A stretch of 64,000 nucleotides of DNA from Flavobacteriaceae bacterium PS02337 (GCA_029959285.1 JASCOE010000015.1:48248-112247); one strand, 5' to 3'. Shown: positions 36,776-46,619, counted from the stretch's first letter. Translations and numbers: made by a program. The notes: generated from the letters alone by a model not told the origin.

Positions 36776-39700
36776 GTGCTACAAGAAATCATACGATTAC
36801 AATTTGAAGAAAACACAGATTATAATAATCCGGGACAGGCAGTAAATCAGATGCAGTCATTATATGCACTATCAAAAGACCTGTACACCGATTCAATAAG
36901 ATTCATATACGAGCTGTTACAGAATGCGGACGATTCTAATATAGGGGAATCAAAAGTAAAAGTTTCAGTTAGGCTTATTGGCAACAACCTAGTAATAGCT
37001 CACAATGGTAAACCATTTGATGAACGTGATATACAAGGTATATGTGCCGTTAATAATGGTACGAAAAAGCAAGAAACAGATAAAACCGGATTCAAAGGCA
37101 TAGGATTTAAATCTGTTTTTGGGCAATCTGATAAAGTGACAGTATTTTCTAGTGGTGAATATTTTAGGTTCGACGAATCGTATCTCCACGATTGGAAGTG
37201 GGCTGGTACACAAGAATCGTGGGAAGAACAAAGTAGAAGGTTATTTAAGTTTCCTTGGCAAATAATTCCAATATCTACCAAACCGGAAGAAGTCCAGCCA
37301 GATATCCATCAATATCTTATCGGAACAGACTTTACAGTGGCTACAATTGTTGAGATTACTAATATTAAAGAAGCTGAAATCGCAATCAATGAGTTGTCCG
37401 ATAAAGTCGACATGTTTCTTTTTCTGAAAAATATTGAAGAGATTAATTTTAACTTGGGCATCCAAAAAGTTATCCGTATCACACCAACAGAAGAAAATGA
37501 AACTTTACTAACGCTAAATGGTGAGACAAAAGCAAAATATTTACTAAAGCATATCGTGCTTTCCGTTCCAGCATCTGTAAAAAAATCAATTGCCGGAGAT
37601 ACAAACGTTCCTGAAAAACTAAAGCTGGCGGATAATATCGAGATTTCATTTGCGGCAAAAGTAGGAGATAACGGACTTGAGACAATTTCATCCTCACAAA
37701 GTTTGCTATATGCATATCTTCCAACTGAAGAACGAAGATATAAGCTTCCAATACTGGTAAATGCAGCCTTTCTAACAACAGCAAATAGGGAAACATTACA
37801 TGCAGATTCTGCTTGGAACCAATGGTTATTTTATAGTCTGTCTAAAGAATTGTTTATCTGGATTGCAGAATTAGTTATAGGTAAATTCTCGGATGAAGCT
37901 TACAGGCTTTTACCTGAAAAGCTTGATGGAGATAATGCCTTGATAAAAGAGTTTAATAAAGGTTATAACGAATCCATTTCACTTCTACCTTTCCTTTTGA
38001 CCTATGAAAATAAGCTTGTAAAGATTAATGACGCAATTATAGATGAGACATTTTTAATAGGTAATGAACTGTTTGGACAAGACTTAATAAGAACATTTGT
38101 TATTAATGAATTAAATTTACAAACAACTGATTTAAAGCCGTTTGTACCTCATAGAAAATATACCAATAAGCTTAAAAAGCTAGGAGTCAATTCTTTCAAA
38201 TGGATCAACTTACCGCAGCTTTTGGCATCTCCACTATTCAATTCATTGCACGACGTTGAAAAAAACAAAAAATTAATTGTTGCAATGGAAGAATTTAGTC
38301 AAATGGAAAAACCTTCTGAGATACATAATGATAGCCTCAAAAAGTGGGCATTTTTATTTGATCATAAAATGAAATTAAAATCCCCAGAAGAAATATTTTT
38401 TCCCCAATTAGACGATTCTACGTGGGATTCTCCTGATAGTGAATTATCCTTTGTACATCCTGAAATTCTAAAATGGCTAGACAGCAAAATTAAATTGAAA
38501 TTGTGGCTGGGTGAACTAGGTGTTGTAGAGAAATCTGATTTAACCTTTTTTCACAAGACAATACTCCCCAACGTTGCAACTTTTATAACTGACGTCAATG
38601 CGTTGGAAACAGTGAGGAGCATATTTATGCTATTTAAGAGAAATGAGATTAACTCCGAATCTTTATTTAAGTTATCAGATCTTAAGTTGTTCACAACACA
38701 AGGCAATTTACTTTCTGCAAAAAATATGTATTTTTCTACTGTATACGACCCAATACTCGATTTACAGCCAGTGCTTAATAAAGACTTCTACTTGTCTGAT
38801 CAATATATATCTGCAGAGTCAGAGCTTTCTGAATGGAAACGTTTTTTCAAATATTTTGGCGTTCAAGAGAGAATCTCTATCACTACAACCACAACAAGAA
38901 AATCAAAGATTACACTGATTAATAGAGATTTTCAAAGTGGATATTTTGATATGGATGACAAGCGTTTTTACGGTAACCATTTCCTAGCATTTGCTTACAT
39001 CGGATTAAGTACTTCCAGTTTGTTGACAGATATGACCATTGAGCCAAAGAAATCTTCATTATTTTGGTCAGATTTGATTAGACATAACGATCTGGAAAAA
39101 ATAATTATACAGGCTACGGCCTTCTGGGGTCACACAGGCAAGCCCAGTGAAACTACGGGAAATAAAGTAGATAATTATTTGAAATGGTATATCCAGAATA
39201 ATGACTGCCTGCCTACACTAAATGCCAAGTGTTTACCAGCGGGAAGCATTTTCCTTAATGATGAGCGCATCAATGAAATCGTGGGTGCATATCTTCCTGT
39301 TTTTGACGGCCCGAATTTGGATGCAGACTGGAGGTCATTCTTTGGCTTTAAGACAAGTTTAAGCGTTGAAGATTATCTTTCGGTATTAAATTCAATTTCC
39401 GAAGATTTAAATTCAGACAATAAATCGCGTATACAGAAGATTTATGAATATCTTTTGGACAATATAACAAATTGGACTTCTGAAGTTCTCGAAGAAATAA
39501 AGGAATGGGCAGCAGGCGCAAAACTTATGGATAAGAAAGGGGACTTTTCTCCAGCCTTTACTTTAAAGCATTATCCTGATGGCGACAATTCAATATTTCA
39601 GGACAGGTTTGAGTTCATACAGCTAAGTGCTTCCAATAGAAAACACCCTGAAATTTCAGAATTACTTGCTCTGTTTGGGGTTGAAATTATAAAACAAAAC

Positions 39701-41875
39701 TCATTTAAGCTAAGTGTGACTAATGAAAAAGATGCGGATAATCTTAGTGAAAAAATAGCTTCAATAATACCTTATTGGGCAAAATGGACAGAAAGTGAAG
39801 CACAGAGTGGCTATCCGCAGAGAAAGTATGAACTCGAAACCATATTTGAGAAAGCATCTTTTAAAATTGCAGATGAATTGGTTGTGTCGTTCGGACAAGA
39901 CTGGAATAAAGAGGTAAGTGTATATGAAAATGAAAACGTTTTTCATGTACTGACAAATTGGAAAGCCAACGACGTGATGTTAGGATTGATTTCTAAACTT
40001 TGTGACTATTTTAAGGCCAAACGATTCGAATCGGAACTAGGCTTTTTGTTACGCTCAGAAGAAGAAGAAATTATACGGTATTTTAATAGAGAGGATATAG
40101 AAATTCCAGAATTTGAAAGAACTACAATAAAATCAAGTACCAATTCTGATCCTGTCCTCCCTATTTTTAGCGATTTTAAAAAACCAATTGATTATCTCAG
40201 CCTGTGGAAAAAGAATCTCGAACGAAACAGTAATCTTATAGAATTTGCATCCGGAGATTCCAAGAGACTCTTACTAAATGGTCTGAAAAAACAAAAACCC
40301 GACACTGAGGTCTGCATCTATCATTTTAGTCATCTGGAAAATGCGGTTACCATAATTAAGGAACAACAAATCAAGAGCAGGCAATTAGCAAACTTCAAGG
40401 ATTCTGCAGGAGCTGGTATAATAAGTCAGACGCTGGAGGATCGAAAACAATATGCCCGATTTTATTTCAGATCCCACACCCCAACACAATATTATGTTGA
40501 AAACTGGGGACGAGGGCAATATTCCTTAGATCACATCAATGGCGAGCCTGTTTGCCCCGTACCTGTTTTTTTTATAATTCCTATTGATGAAATAATTGAA
40601 TCAGTAAATTGGAAAGTAAGTCTGGGAACAATGGCATCACATAACGTACAATATGGAAACACGTTCGATATTGTATCCAAATTTGATTTTGACAGCCTAT
40701 ATAAGATGAAATCTGACGTTGATCATGATCGGTATATGGCTGCTTCCCATCAGGAATTTCTAGTAAAGGACAGCCTTCATTTAGATAGGATTAATTACCG
40801 TCTCGCTGTACAGGATAGTGAAGCAAGGAATGCCCTACTTATTATGCTTAATGATTATGAGAAATGGGAACCGCTAATATCTATCGACCCAGATCTGTTT
40901 TATAATGAAAATCCAAAAATAAAAATTAGTAAGAATGATCATAAATTATCAACTGATTTTACTGGAAAGCGGAATGGTAAATTTGTTATGCAATACTTAG
41001 GAGTTGATCACTGGAAGAAAATAAAGGGTGATAATATAGAACAGTACAATAATAATGGAGTTACTACAACAATTTCCGCGAAGACTATAAATCTATCATC
41101 AAATTTTGAGGTTTTAAGATATAATTTATTTTACTGTTATAATGGTCAGCTGTGGCTTGTTGATACCAATGACCCTGAATCAAATACCTTTGATACAGGA
41201 TATATAGCAACGGCTTTAAATAATTGGATGCAATCTGGAAATAATACTCCAGTAGAACTGATTATGAATTTAAAAATGCATCCGGAGCTAAACGATCACT
41301 TTAATAAATCTATTGGAGGTCCTGATAAGCTAACACTGCAAGAACATACAATTGCAGTGATGTCTAATTATCAAAAATACTTTAATCATCAACAAGCGTT
41401 TTTTCCAGAAGAGAAGATTTTTTTACTTTTCCTGGCTTTGCACGATATTGGTAAACCTAAGGCAATTGCATTGGGCAACAGGCATGAACAGCACCACCAT
41501 ACACTTGAGATTATAGATGCAATTACTTCAACTTTACCTGTCGATGCTACACAGATAGAAAAAATAAAAATTTTAATAAACGAAGACCCTATTGGGAAAT
41601 ATTTAAATCCTGCTGTTTCCCAGTCGCTTGATGTAACTGTCAGGGAAATTATCGCCATAAATGAAAAATTTGGAATGTCATTTGTAGATTTCTATCTAAG
41701 CTACATTATATACTACCAGTGTGATGCCGCTGGTTATGGCTCTTTAGTTGAAACCCTTTTCAAAACTGCCGAGTCTGGAGAACTGTTAAAGCATCCCGAG
41801 AAGAACCGGCTACTTTTCAATGATCCGTATGAAACAAAATTCTTAATGCTTGAAGAGCAATTAGACTTACTTTAG
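36776..41875 (+). CDS. sacsin-like GHKL ATPase - DarT-like ADP-ribosyltransferase - HD domain fusion
   Basis: A 1,699-residue protein with a GTG start; upstream frames are closed. Residues 1-250 form a sacsin-like GHKL ATPase domain: E46 and N50 in YELLQNADD, N77-G78 in IAHNGKPF, and the lid GFKGIGFKSVFG (105-116). A long middle region of unknown fold follows. From about 1175 to 1400 it resembles DarT: IYHFSHLENAVTIIKEQQI (from 1181), ARFYFRSHTPTQYYVE, and E1327 in SHQEFLVKDS, the place of the catalytic Glu. The C-terminus is an HD phosphohydrolase-like domain: EHTIAVM, LHDIGKP with H1556-D1557, HEQHHHTLEI and QCDAAGY. DarT modifies thymidine in ssDNA using NAD+. The partner 3 bp downstream is a macro-domain protein like DarG. 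A phage-triggered DarTG-type defence is inferred. Confidence 0.85.
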   Translation: MLQEIIRLQFEENTDYNNPGQAVNQMQSLYALSKDLYTDSIRFIYELLQNADDSNIGESKVKVSVRLIGNNLVIAHNGKPFDERDIQGICAVNNGTKKQETDKTGFKGIGFKSVFGQSDKVTVFSSGEYFRFDESYLHDWKWAGTQESWEEQSRRLFKFPWQIIPISTKPEEVQPDIHQYLIGTDFTVATIVEITNIKEAEIAINELSDKVDMFLFLKNIEEINFNLGIQKVIRITPTEENETLLTLNGETKAKYLLKHIVLSVPASVKKSIAGDTNVPEKLKLADNIEISFAAKVGDNGLETISSSQSLLYAYLPTEERRYKLPILVNAAFLTTANRETLHADSAWNQWLFYSLSKELFIWIAELVIGKFSDEAYRLLPEKLDGDNALIKEFNKGYNESISLLPFLLTYENKLVKINDAIIDETFLIGNELFGQDLIRTFVINELNLQTTDLKPFVPHRKYTNKLKKLGVNSFKWINLPQLLASPLFNSLHDVEKNKKLIVAMEEFSQMEKPSEIHNDSLKKWAFLFDHKMKLKSPEEIFFPQLDDSTWDSPDSELSFVHPEILKWLDSKIKLKLWLGELGVVEKSDLTFFHKTILPNVATFITDVNALETVRSIFMLFKRNEINSESLFKLSDLKLFTTQGNLLSAKNMYFSTVYDPILDLQPVLNKDFYLSDQYISAESELSEWKRFFKYFGVQERISITTTTTRKSKITLINRDFQSGYFDMDDKRFYGNHFLAFAYIGLSTSSLLTDMTIEPKKSSLFWSDLIRHNDLEKIIIQATAFWGHTGKPSETTGNKVDNYLKWYIQNNDCLPTLNAKCLPAGSIFLNDERINEIVGAYLPVFDGPNLDADWRSFFGFKTSLSVEDYLSVLNSISEDLNSDNKSRIQKIYEYLLDNITNWTSEVLEEIKEWAAGAKLMDKKGDFSPAFTLKHYPDGDNSIFQDRFEFIQLSASNRKHPEISELLALFGVEIIKQNSFKLSVTNEKDADNLSEKIASIIPYWAKWTESEAQSGYPQRKYELETIFEKASFKIADELVVSFGQDWNKEVSVYENENVFHVLTNWKANDVMLGLISKLCDYFKAKRFESELGFLLRSEEEEIIRYFNREDIEIPEFERTTIKSSTNSDPVLPIFSDFKKPIDYLSLWKKNLERNSNLIEFASGDSKRLLLNGLKKQKPDTEVCIYHFSHLENAVTIIKEQQIKSRQLANFKDSAGAGIISQTLEDRKQYARFYFRSHTPTQYYVENWGRGQYSLDHINGEPVCPVPVFFIIPIDEIIESVNWKVSLGTMASHNVQYGNTFDIVSKFDFDSLYKMKSDVDHDRYMAASHQEFLVKDSLHLDRINYRLAVQDSEARNALLIMLNDYEKWEPLISIDPDLFYNENPKIKISKNDHKLSTDFTGKRNGKFVMQYLGVDHWKKIKGDNIEQYNNNGVTTTISAKTINLSSNFEVLRYNLFYCYNGQLWLVDTNDPESNTFDTGYIATALNNWMQSGNNTPVELIMNLKMHPELNDHFNKSIGGPDKLTLQEHTIAVMSNYQKYFNHQQAFFPEEKIFLLFLALHDIGKPKAIALGNRHEQHHHTLEIIDAITSTLPVDATQIEKIKILINEDPIGKYLNPAVSQSLDVTVREIIAINEKFGMSFVDFYLSYIIYYQCDAAGYGSLVETLFKTAESGELLKHPEKNRLLFNDPYETKFLMLEEQLDLL

Positions 41876-41878
41876 AAA

Positions 41879-42331
41879 ATGAAAATTATTCAATCAGGAG
41901 ATATATTTCAAAGCGAGGCGCAAACACTTGTAAATACCGTTAATTGTCTTGGTGTCATGGGCAAGGGTCTCGCTTTGCGATTTAAAAATGAATATCCCGA
42001 AATGTATGTGGCTTACGTAGACATTTGCGAAAGGAGGCTTTTAGATATTGGAAAATTGTGGCTTTATAAAACAGATGAAAAATGGATTTTAAATTTCCCA
42101 ACCAAGTATGATTGGAAACTGCCTACACAAGAGCAATACCTAGAATTAGGGCTTCAAAAGTTTTTGAGTACATATAGGAAAAAAGATATAACATCTATTG
42201 CATTTCCATTGCTTGGAGCAAGCAATGGAAAACTTGACCCTAAAGTTTCTTTGGATATAATGACTCATTATTTAAGCCAATGTGAAATACCCGTTACTAT
42301 TTATTTGGCTTATGAAAATAAAAAAATCTAA
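41879..42331 (+). CDS. DarG-like macro-domain protein (minimal antitoxin)
   Basis: A 150-residue macro domain. The ligand loops are clear: GDIFQSEAQTLVNTVNCLGVMGKG at the N-terminus (residues 7-30 region, given here in parts: VNTVNCLGVMGKGLALRFK), the DarG-type WILNFPTKYDWKLPTQEQY, and the second loop AFPLLGASNGKLD. DarG macro domains remove ADP-ribose from thymidine in DNA and so neutralise DarT. Typical DarG also has a C-terminal domain that blocks DarT directly; it is absent here. The gene starts 3 bp after the DarT-like fusion gene, so the two are certainly co-expressed. Confidence 0.9.
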   Translation: MKIIQSGDIFQSEAQTLVNTVNCLGVMGKGLALRFKNEYPEMYVAYVDICERRLLDIGKLWLYKTDEKWILNFPTKYDWKLPTQEQYLELGLQKFLSTYRKKDITSIAFPLLGASNGKLDPKVSLDIMTHYLSQCEIPVTIYLAYENKKI

Positions 42332-42366
42332 TCCGAAGTTTCAAAATCTTTTAAGGAACAGATAAA

Positions 42367-42680
42367 TAGAAATTGTATTTTGCCTCTGATATGCCAAGAA
42401 GTTTTGGACAATCTGATTTGTATGTGTAGTAATAAACGAAGATGGAGCCTTTGGTAAACTGGAAAATCTTGGCGCAGAAAATTAGTACTTAAGTACGGGA
42501 AACTTCCCTTTTAAAGCAGTGGAAAACGGACTTTATTTTGCCAGTGATGGACATCCGGGATTAGGAGGTTTGGATGTTTCTGTTCCAAAATAAAAGACAA
42601 TTTAACTTTCAATCGCTTAAAAATATAGGAGAACCGGTAAATATAAAGTTTAATGATTATGTCTTATATAATTGATAGTA
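42367..42680 (+). pseudogene. remnant of an OmpA-family/PD40 beta-propeller outer-membrane gene
   Basis: The 550 bp without an intact gene (42332-42881) contains broken, in-order fragments of a flavobacterial OmpA-type protein with PD40 repeats: KLYFASDMPRSFGQSDLYV then a stop, NEDGAFGKLENLGAEN then a stop, GNFPFKAVENGLYFASDGHP followed by GLGGLDV, and finally LKNIGEPVNIKFNDYV in another frame. Several stops and a frameshift make it non-functional. It has no start and no end domain. Confidence 0.75.
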
Positions 42681-42881
42681 GTGGGAAAATCAGCTCAATT
42701 GACCATTATCTGTCAAAATTAAAAGACCATCTTAATTTTGTTTAAATTTATTCCTAATATTTAATACGTCATCATAATATTAGAAAAAAAAAACATTATA
42801 CCTTCACTAACAATAATTTAGATTAGAATTAATTTAAAATATGATAATTAATTAAATAGTGTTGGTCAACACATTCCAAAA

Positions 42882-43569
42882 TTACTGTTTAATTTGTTCC
42901 GAAAGTATATGGTCTAAATGGCCATTTTTCCAACCAAGGAGTTTACTATAAAGACTGTGATCGACAATCTCAGGATTTATTATGATCAAATCAATTATTT
43001 TAGGTCGTTTATTCCTATCCTAAAATGATAAAAATTCAATCTCCGACTTTTTATCAAGTAGCTCCCAGCCATCATCTTTTCGTATAAAATAGACTTCATG
43101 ACTAAGTGTGTCTTTCAATCCGTTTTTAATTGCAGCAGCAAAAACATTTTTTTTTTCGAATTGTAGTATATTCAACAATTGCCTTATTACCGGAACTCAT
43201 CATCCTTATTTCTTTGATTGCTCCAAACTCTTCATCTGCAACTTTTATGCGTTGAATTTTACTTATTTTATCATCTTTGGGTGTCGGTAGTAGATAAGGT
43301 TTTGCTGCTGTAGTAAAACTTATAAAGGAAGTTGTATCACCAAGCTTCTTCGACTGCAGTACTTTTACAAATCCTTTTTCTACAAGTCCCGATTTAAAAA
43401 TCGTGTAAGCATGTGTGGGATCACCACAGAAAATATCATGATCTACAATAGTAGGGTAATGATTTTTTTCCAGAATAAGGGCGGTAGCCAATTTCTCATC
43501 CAGCTTTTTAGGCTGGCAACCTGTTATGATCAGAATCATAGTGGCTAAAATATAAGATAGCTTTTTCAT
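42882..43569 (-). pseudogene. lipoprotein gene broken by a poly-A frameshift and an in-frame stop
   Basis: The first frame encodes a lipoprotein of 147 residues (signal MKKLSYILATMILIITGC) ending in the odd tail RKKKCFCCCN. That tail follows a run of ten A (43147-43156 on the plus strand as T). Removing one A continues a sensible protein: KKNVFAAAIKNGLKDTLSHE, VYFIRKDDGWELLDKKSE, EIEFLSF, then a TAG. The same frame stays open after the TAG for 45 codons, to TAA at 42882. The function is unknown. It may be a real decayed gene, a homopolymer slippage switch, or a sequencing error at the A-run. Confidence 0.65.
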
Positions 43570-43593
43570 GTTTTTAAGTTTTAAATTATTTAG

Positions 43594-44274
43594 TTAATAT
43601 TCTTTAATCTGTTTAATCATGCGCTCCAATGTTTCAATTGCTATTCGTTTATCCCTTTCTTCAAAAATGTAAGCTTTGCTTCGCATGGCATTGTATGAAA
43701 GATCCACTTTATTCGGAGTGGATAGAAATGGAACAATTGTTTTAAATAAATGATTCATTGATTTTGAAATAAGAATTTTTAATTCATCAGATGCCCTAAG
43801 TATTAAGGCTGTCTGATCTGTCGAAAGCTTACATAAGACTTTATTAGAGGAAGAGTCTGTAACGGAGGACTCACACATCTTCTTTTCAATAATTGGTAAA
43901 GGTTTGTTTAAATAGTTTGCAAATCTGGATTCTACAAAAGTTATTAATTCATCCAAACACGAAATTAAAGTAGCGGTTACCTCTTTTAAATGTTCTCTAT
44001 GTTCATCATCGGTACTATTTATCTCTGTAATTTTGCCTAAGAGAAATAACAGCGATGAATAATAATTTCCAACTAAAATTTTAATCTGTTTCTCCTTGGT
44101 AAGCGAAAAAACCTGTACCGTAAACTGCGACTGAATTAAGAATGTTTGCTCGGTCGCTTTTTTAATAATCGCTTTGGATTGAATTGGAGTAATCATAGTA
44201 AGATCTGTTTTACCAGGATTAAGGGTTGAGGTCACCGTTAAATCCATCCATTCTAAAAGATAGGTTTGAGTCAT
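43594..44274 (-). CDS. hypothetical protein, 226 residues
   Basis: No family is recognised. The protein is mixed alpha-helical, without signal peptide or membrane span (QSKAIIKKATEQTFLIQSQF, TATLISCLDELITFVESRFA, LSTDQTALILRASDELKILI, ETLERMIKQIKEY). The ATG at 44272-44274 follows an AT-rich leader. It lies 25 bp upstream of the broken lipoprotein gene on the same strand and downstream of an AraC regulator, so these three may once have been one unit. Confidence 0.55.
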   Translation of the reverse strand: MTQTYLLEWMDLTVTSTLNPGKTDLTMITPIQSKAIIKKATEQTFLIQSQFTVQVFSLTKEKQIKILVGNYYSSLLFLLGKITEINSTDDEHREHLKEVTATLISCLDELITFVESRFANYLNKPLPIIEKKMCESSVTDSSSNKVLCKLSTDQTALILRASDELKILISKSMNHLFKTIVPFLSTPNKVDLSYNAMRSKAYIFEERDKRIAIETLERMIKQIKEY

Positions 44275-44383
44275 TTTTTTTACTTTTACTTAGTAAATAT
44301 TTCTCTCGACTTGCAATCGACAGTACTCTAAATCAATGCTTATAGAACATTCTTAACCCGGTCAAACATGTATTTTAAAGTAT

Positions 44384-45244
44384 TTAATTAGAATTTAATC
44401 GTAAACGGTATTCTGAAGGAGACAGGGAAGTATGCTTCTTAAAAAAAGTACTGAAAAAAGAAGTATTGGCAAATTTCAGTTCTTCTGAAATATATAAAAT
44501 GGTTAAATCATTATTTTGAAGCAGGATTTTGGCCTCCAGAATAATTGCATTTTCTATACATTGTTTCGCTGTGATCTCCGTAACCTGTTTGACAGTTTTA
44601 GTAAGATGCCCTGCAGTAACATTTAGGATATTTGCATAGAATTTTACACTGTGTTCTTTTCGGCAGTTTAGTTCTAATAACCTAAAAAAGTGTATAACTA
44701 TTTTTTCATTTCCAGTATGTTTAACAATATCATACCAAGATGATCGATAATATGTTGCAGCCAGTTCGTAAAGGAAAAGATTAAAACTCAAAAGTAGTGT
44801 TTCCTTTTTCAAAATATTCTTATTTGAACTTCTGACTTTACTATTGATCAATTTAAGCAGATCTACAAGTAATCCAATTTCTTTATTTTTAAGAAAAATC
44901 TTGGAAGTATTTTTTGCAATAAAAAATTCAAAATATCCTATGTGCGGCCATCTTATACTATTAGCAAAAGCAAACTCCGAGGAGAATGAAAGCTGGCATA
45001 TTTGTAATTGATTGCTCATTATTAAAACTTCGCAAATAGACTTTTTTGGAATAACGATTAGTTCATTGATAAATAAATGAATCTTTTTACTATTAATCAA
45101 CAGGGATACTGCTCCGGAATTTATAATCAAAACGGTAAATCGATTCAATACAATTGATTCTTTAAAAGCAATTCTGGAGGAGAACGTTTCAAAGATGTAG
45201 ACTTGTAAGCCTGATGGGTTATATTTTGATTTTTGAGATGCCAA
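44384..45244 (-). CDS. AraC family transcriptional regulator
   Basis: A 286-residue protein. The N-terminal half is a weak cupin-like sensor (YIFETFSSRIAFKESIVLNR). The C-terminal 100 residues are a two-HTH AraC domain (VKFYANILNVTAGHLTKTVK, LTILYISEELKFANTSFFST, then TSLSPSEYRLR). The second HTH is well preserved. It probably regulates the neighbouring small genes of this accessory segment; the target and ligand are unknown. Confidence 0.85.
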   Translation of the reverse strand: MASQKSKYNPSGLQVYIFETFSSRIAFKESIVLNRFTVLIINSGAVSLLINSKKIHLFINELIVIPKKSICEVLIMSNQLQICQLSFSSEFAFANSIRWPHIGYFEFFIAKNTSKIFLKNKEIGLLVDLLKLINSKVRSSNKNILKKETLLLSFNLFLYELAATYYRSSWYDIVKHTGNEKIVIHFFRLLELNCRKEHSVKFYANILNVTAGHLTKTVKQVTEITAKQCIENAIILEAKILLQNNDLTILYISEELKFANTSFFSTFFKKHTSLSPSEYRLRLNSN

Positions 45245-45282
45245 AATAGACGCTTTAAAATGTTTAATTGTGTTAGAAAGTA

Positions 45283-45531
45283 TTATTTATCAAATAATCT
45301 GGCCATCAATGAAACGCAAACGAACAATAAATTTGAAATGCCGTTTACAAAAAATAGATATGCCAATTTTCTGGGACAATCAGTTTTTATCCCACCATCG
45401 GTTAAATAGCCTATTATTTCATCATAGGATAATAGATCTATGATGAAATAAAGGCTTACAATATTGAAAAGAATCAAAAACACGCAATACACATATTGCA
45501 ATTGTTTTTCAATCGACTCAGTTATATACAT
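45283..45531 (-). CDS. small two-span membrane protein
   Basis: An 82-residue protein with two hydrophobic spans (YVYCVFLILFNIVSLYFIID and KLAYLFFVNGISNLLFVCVS) separated by a loop DEIIGYLTDGGIKTD. It starts 2 bp after the stop of the lipoprotein gene, so the two are a translational pair. No family is recognised; the size and topology recall holin-like or immunity proteins, but there is no direct evidence. Confidence 0.6.
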   Translation of the reverse strand: MYITESIEKQLQYVYCVFLILFNIVSLYFIIDLLSYDEIIGYLTDGGIKTDCPRKLAYLFFVNGISNLLFVCVSLMARLFDK

Positions 45532-45533
45532 AA

Positions 45534-46265
45534 CTATTCTGTTTGGAGATTTTGAATTATGAGTCCTGTCACTATTGATTTATTAATCGCAGTTGAAGAA
45601 TTTGCTACTGCACCTTGTACAGCTCCAACACGATTTCCAACAGAAGTTTCCCAATCCTTATCTTTACGTTCTTTAGCATAATACGATGAATATCTTACTA
45701 TAGAGGAAGTCGTGAGAATGATCCTCTTATCCTCATTGCTAAACTGTGTGTTGGATATAACGGAAGCCTCGAATGAGATTATGGATTGATGAATAACAGC
45801 ATATTCATTAGTTTCCCATAGCAGTATGGAGTCCATAAAATTGGAAAGAGAAATTTTAGCGGCATTTGTCATTGAGGAATTTGCAATCGCCTGTTCTAAT
45901 TTTATTTGAGGATCATCGACAATTTCTTGTATTTCCTGAAAGTTGCAGGGAAGACTTGTTCCCATATTTAAAAGATCGTTATTCAGAACCGAGATAGAAT
46001 CTACTTTTTGACTGATTTGAGGAATCGTATTGAAAGTATAATTTCCAGACAAGTAAACATCAAGGATGTCATTGTGTATTTTACCTGCTATGTCATATTC
46101 ATTAGCCGGATTTTCAGGGCTTAGGTTCTGAAGCAGTTTTGTCGTTTTTTTCGATTCATTTTCAATAAGACCATCATCTAAAATTTCAGTATTGTCAATA
46201 CTCTCATTGGTACAAGAAATAAGTGTTGATACTAAAACAACTAGCAATAATAAAAGATTTTTCAT
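45534..46265 (-). CDS. hypothetical lipoprotein, paired with a small membrane protein
   Basis: A 243-residue predicted lipoprotein (LLLLLVVLVSTLISC, Cys18), then an acidic linker and a helical mature region (DIAGKIHNDILDVYLSGNYT, AIANSSMTNAAKISLSNFMD, KDWETSVGNRVGAVQGAVAN). The C-terminus (GAVQGAVANSSTAINKSIVT) is small-residue rich. I do not recognise the family. It shares a message with the 82-residue membrane protein and is divergent from the TPR-AraC regulator, which is a likely controller. Confidence 0.6.
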   Translation of the reverse strand: MKNLLLLLVVLVSTLISCTNESIDNTEILDDGLIENESKKTTKLLQNLSPENPANEYDIAGKIHNDILDVYLSGNYTFNTIPQISQKVDSISVLNNDLLNMGTSLPCNFQEIQEIVDDPQIKLEQAIANSSMTNAAKISLSNFMDSILLWETNEYAVIHQSIISFEASVISNTQFSNEDKRIILTTSSIVRYSSYYAKERKDKDWETSVGNRVGAVQGAVANSSTAINKSIVTGLIIQNLQTE

Positions 46266-46619
46266 GATTAAAAGTGTTAAATGTAAAGACTGTTTTTTTT
46301 CAGTCAGTTCATTTCACCCGGGTTAGCAGAACTTTGATCCGGCACGATGCCAAATGTTTTTTGCTATTGAATTCGAAACAAATCTAGAAGTAGATTTTTT
46401 GATTTGCAAAACGTTGTATATGGATTTTCCGAATTTAGGGTATCCATTTTCCGAAAATAGACATACCTTTTTTTATTTAAAACACACTAACTGTCAATAG
46501 ATTACGTTATACTTAATGCTGTTTTAAGCAAAACGCAATATTATATTTAGCAAATAGTGTTTTTCGCTGATAAAAATGCATTTTCATATCAAATAATGTC
46601 TCATTTTTTACTTTAACTT

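Noticed and set aside
43594-44274. RteC-type regulator for the 226-residue protein
   Set aside because: The position in an element suggested it, but I could not find RteC-like sequence segments.
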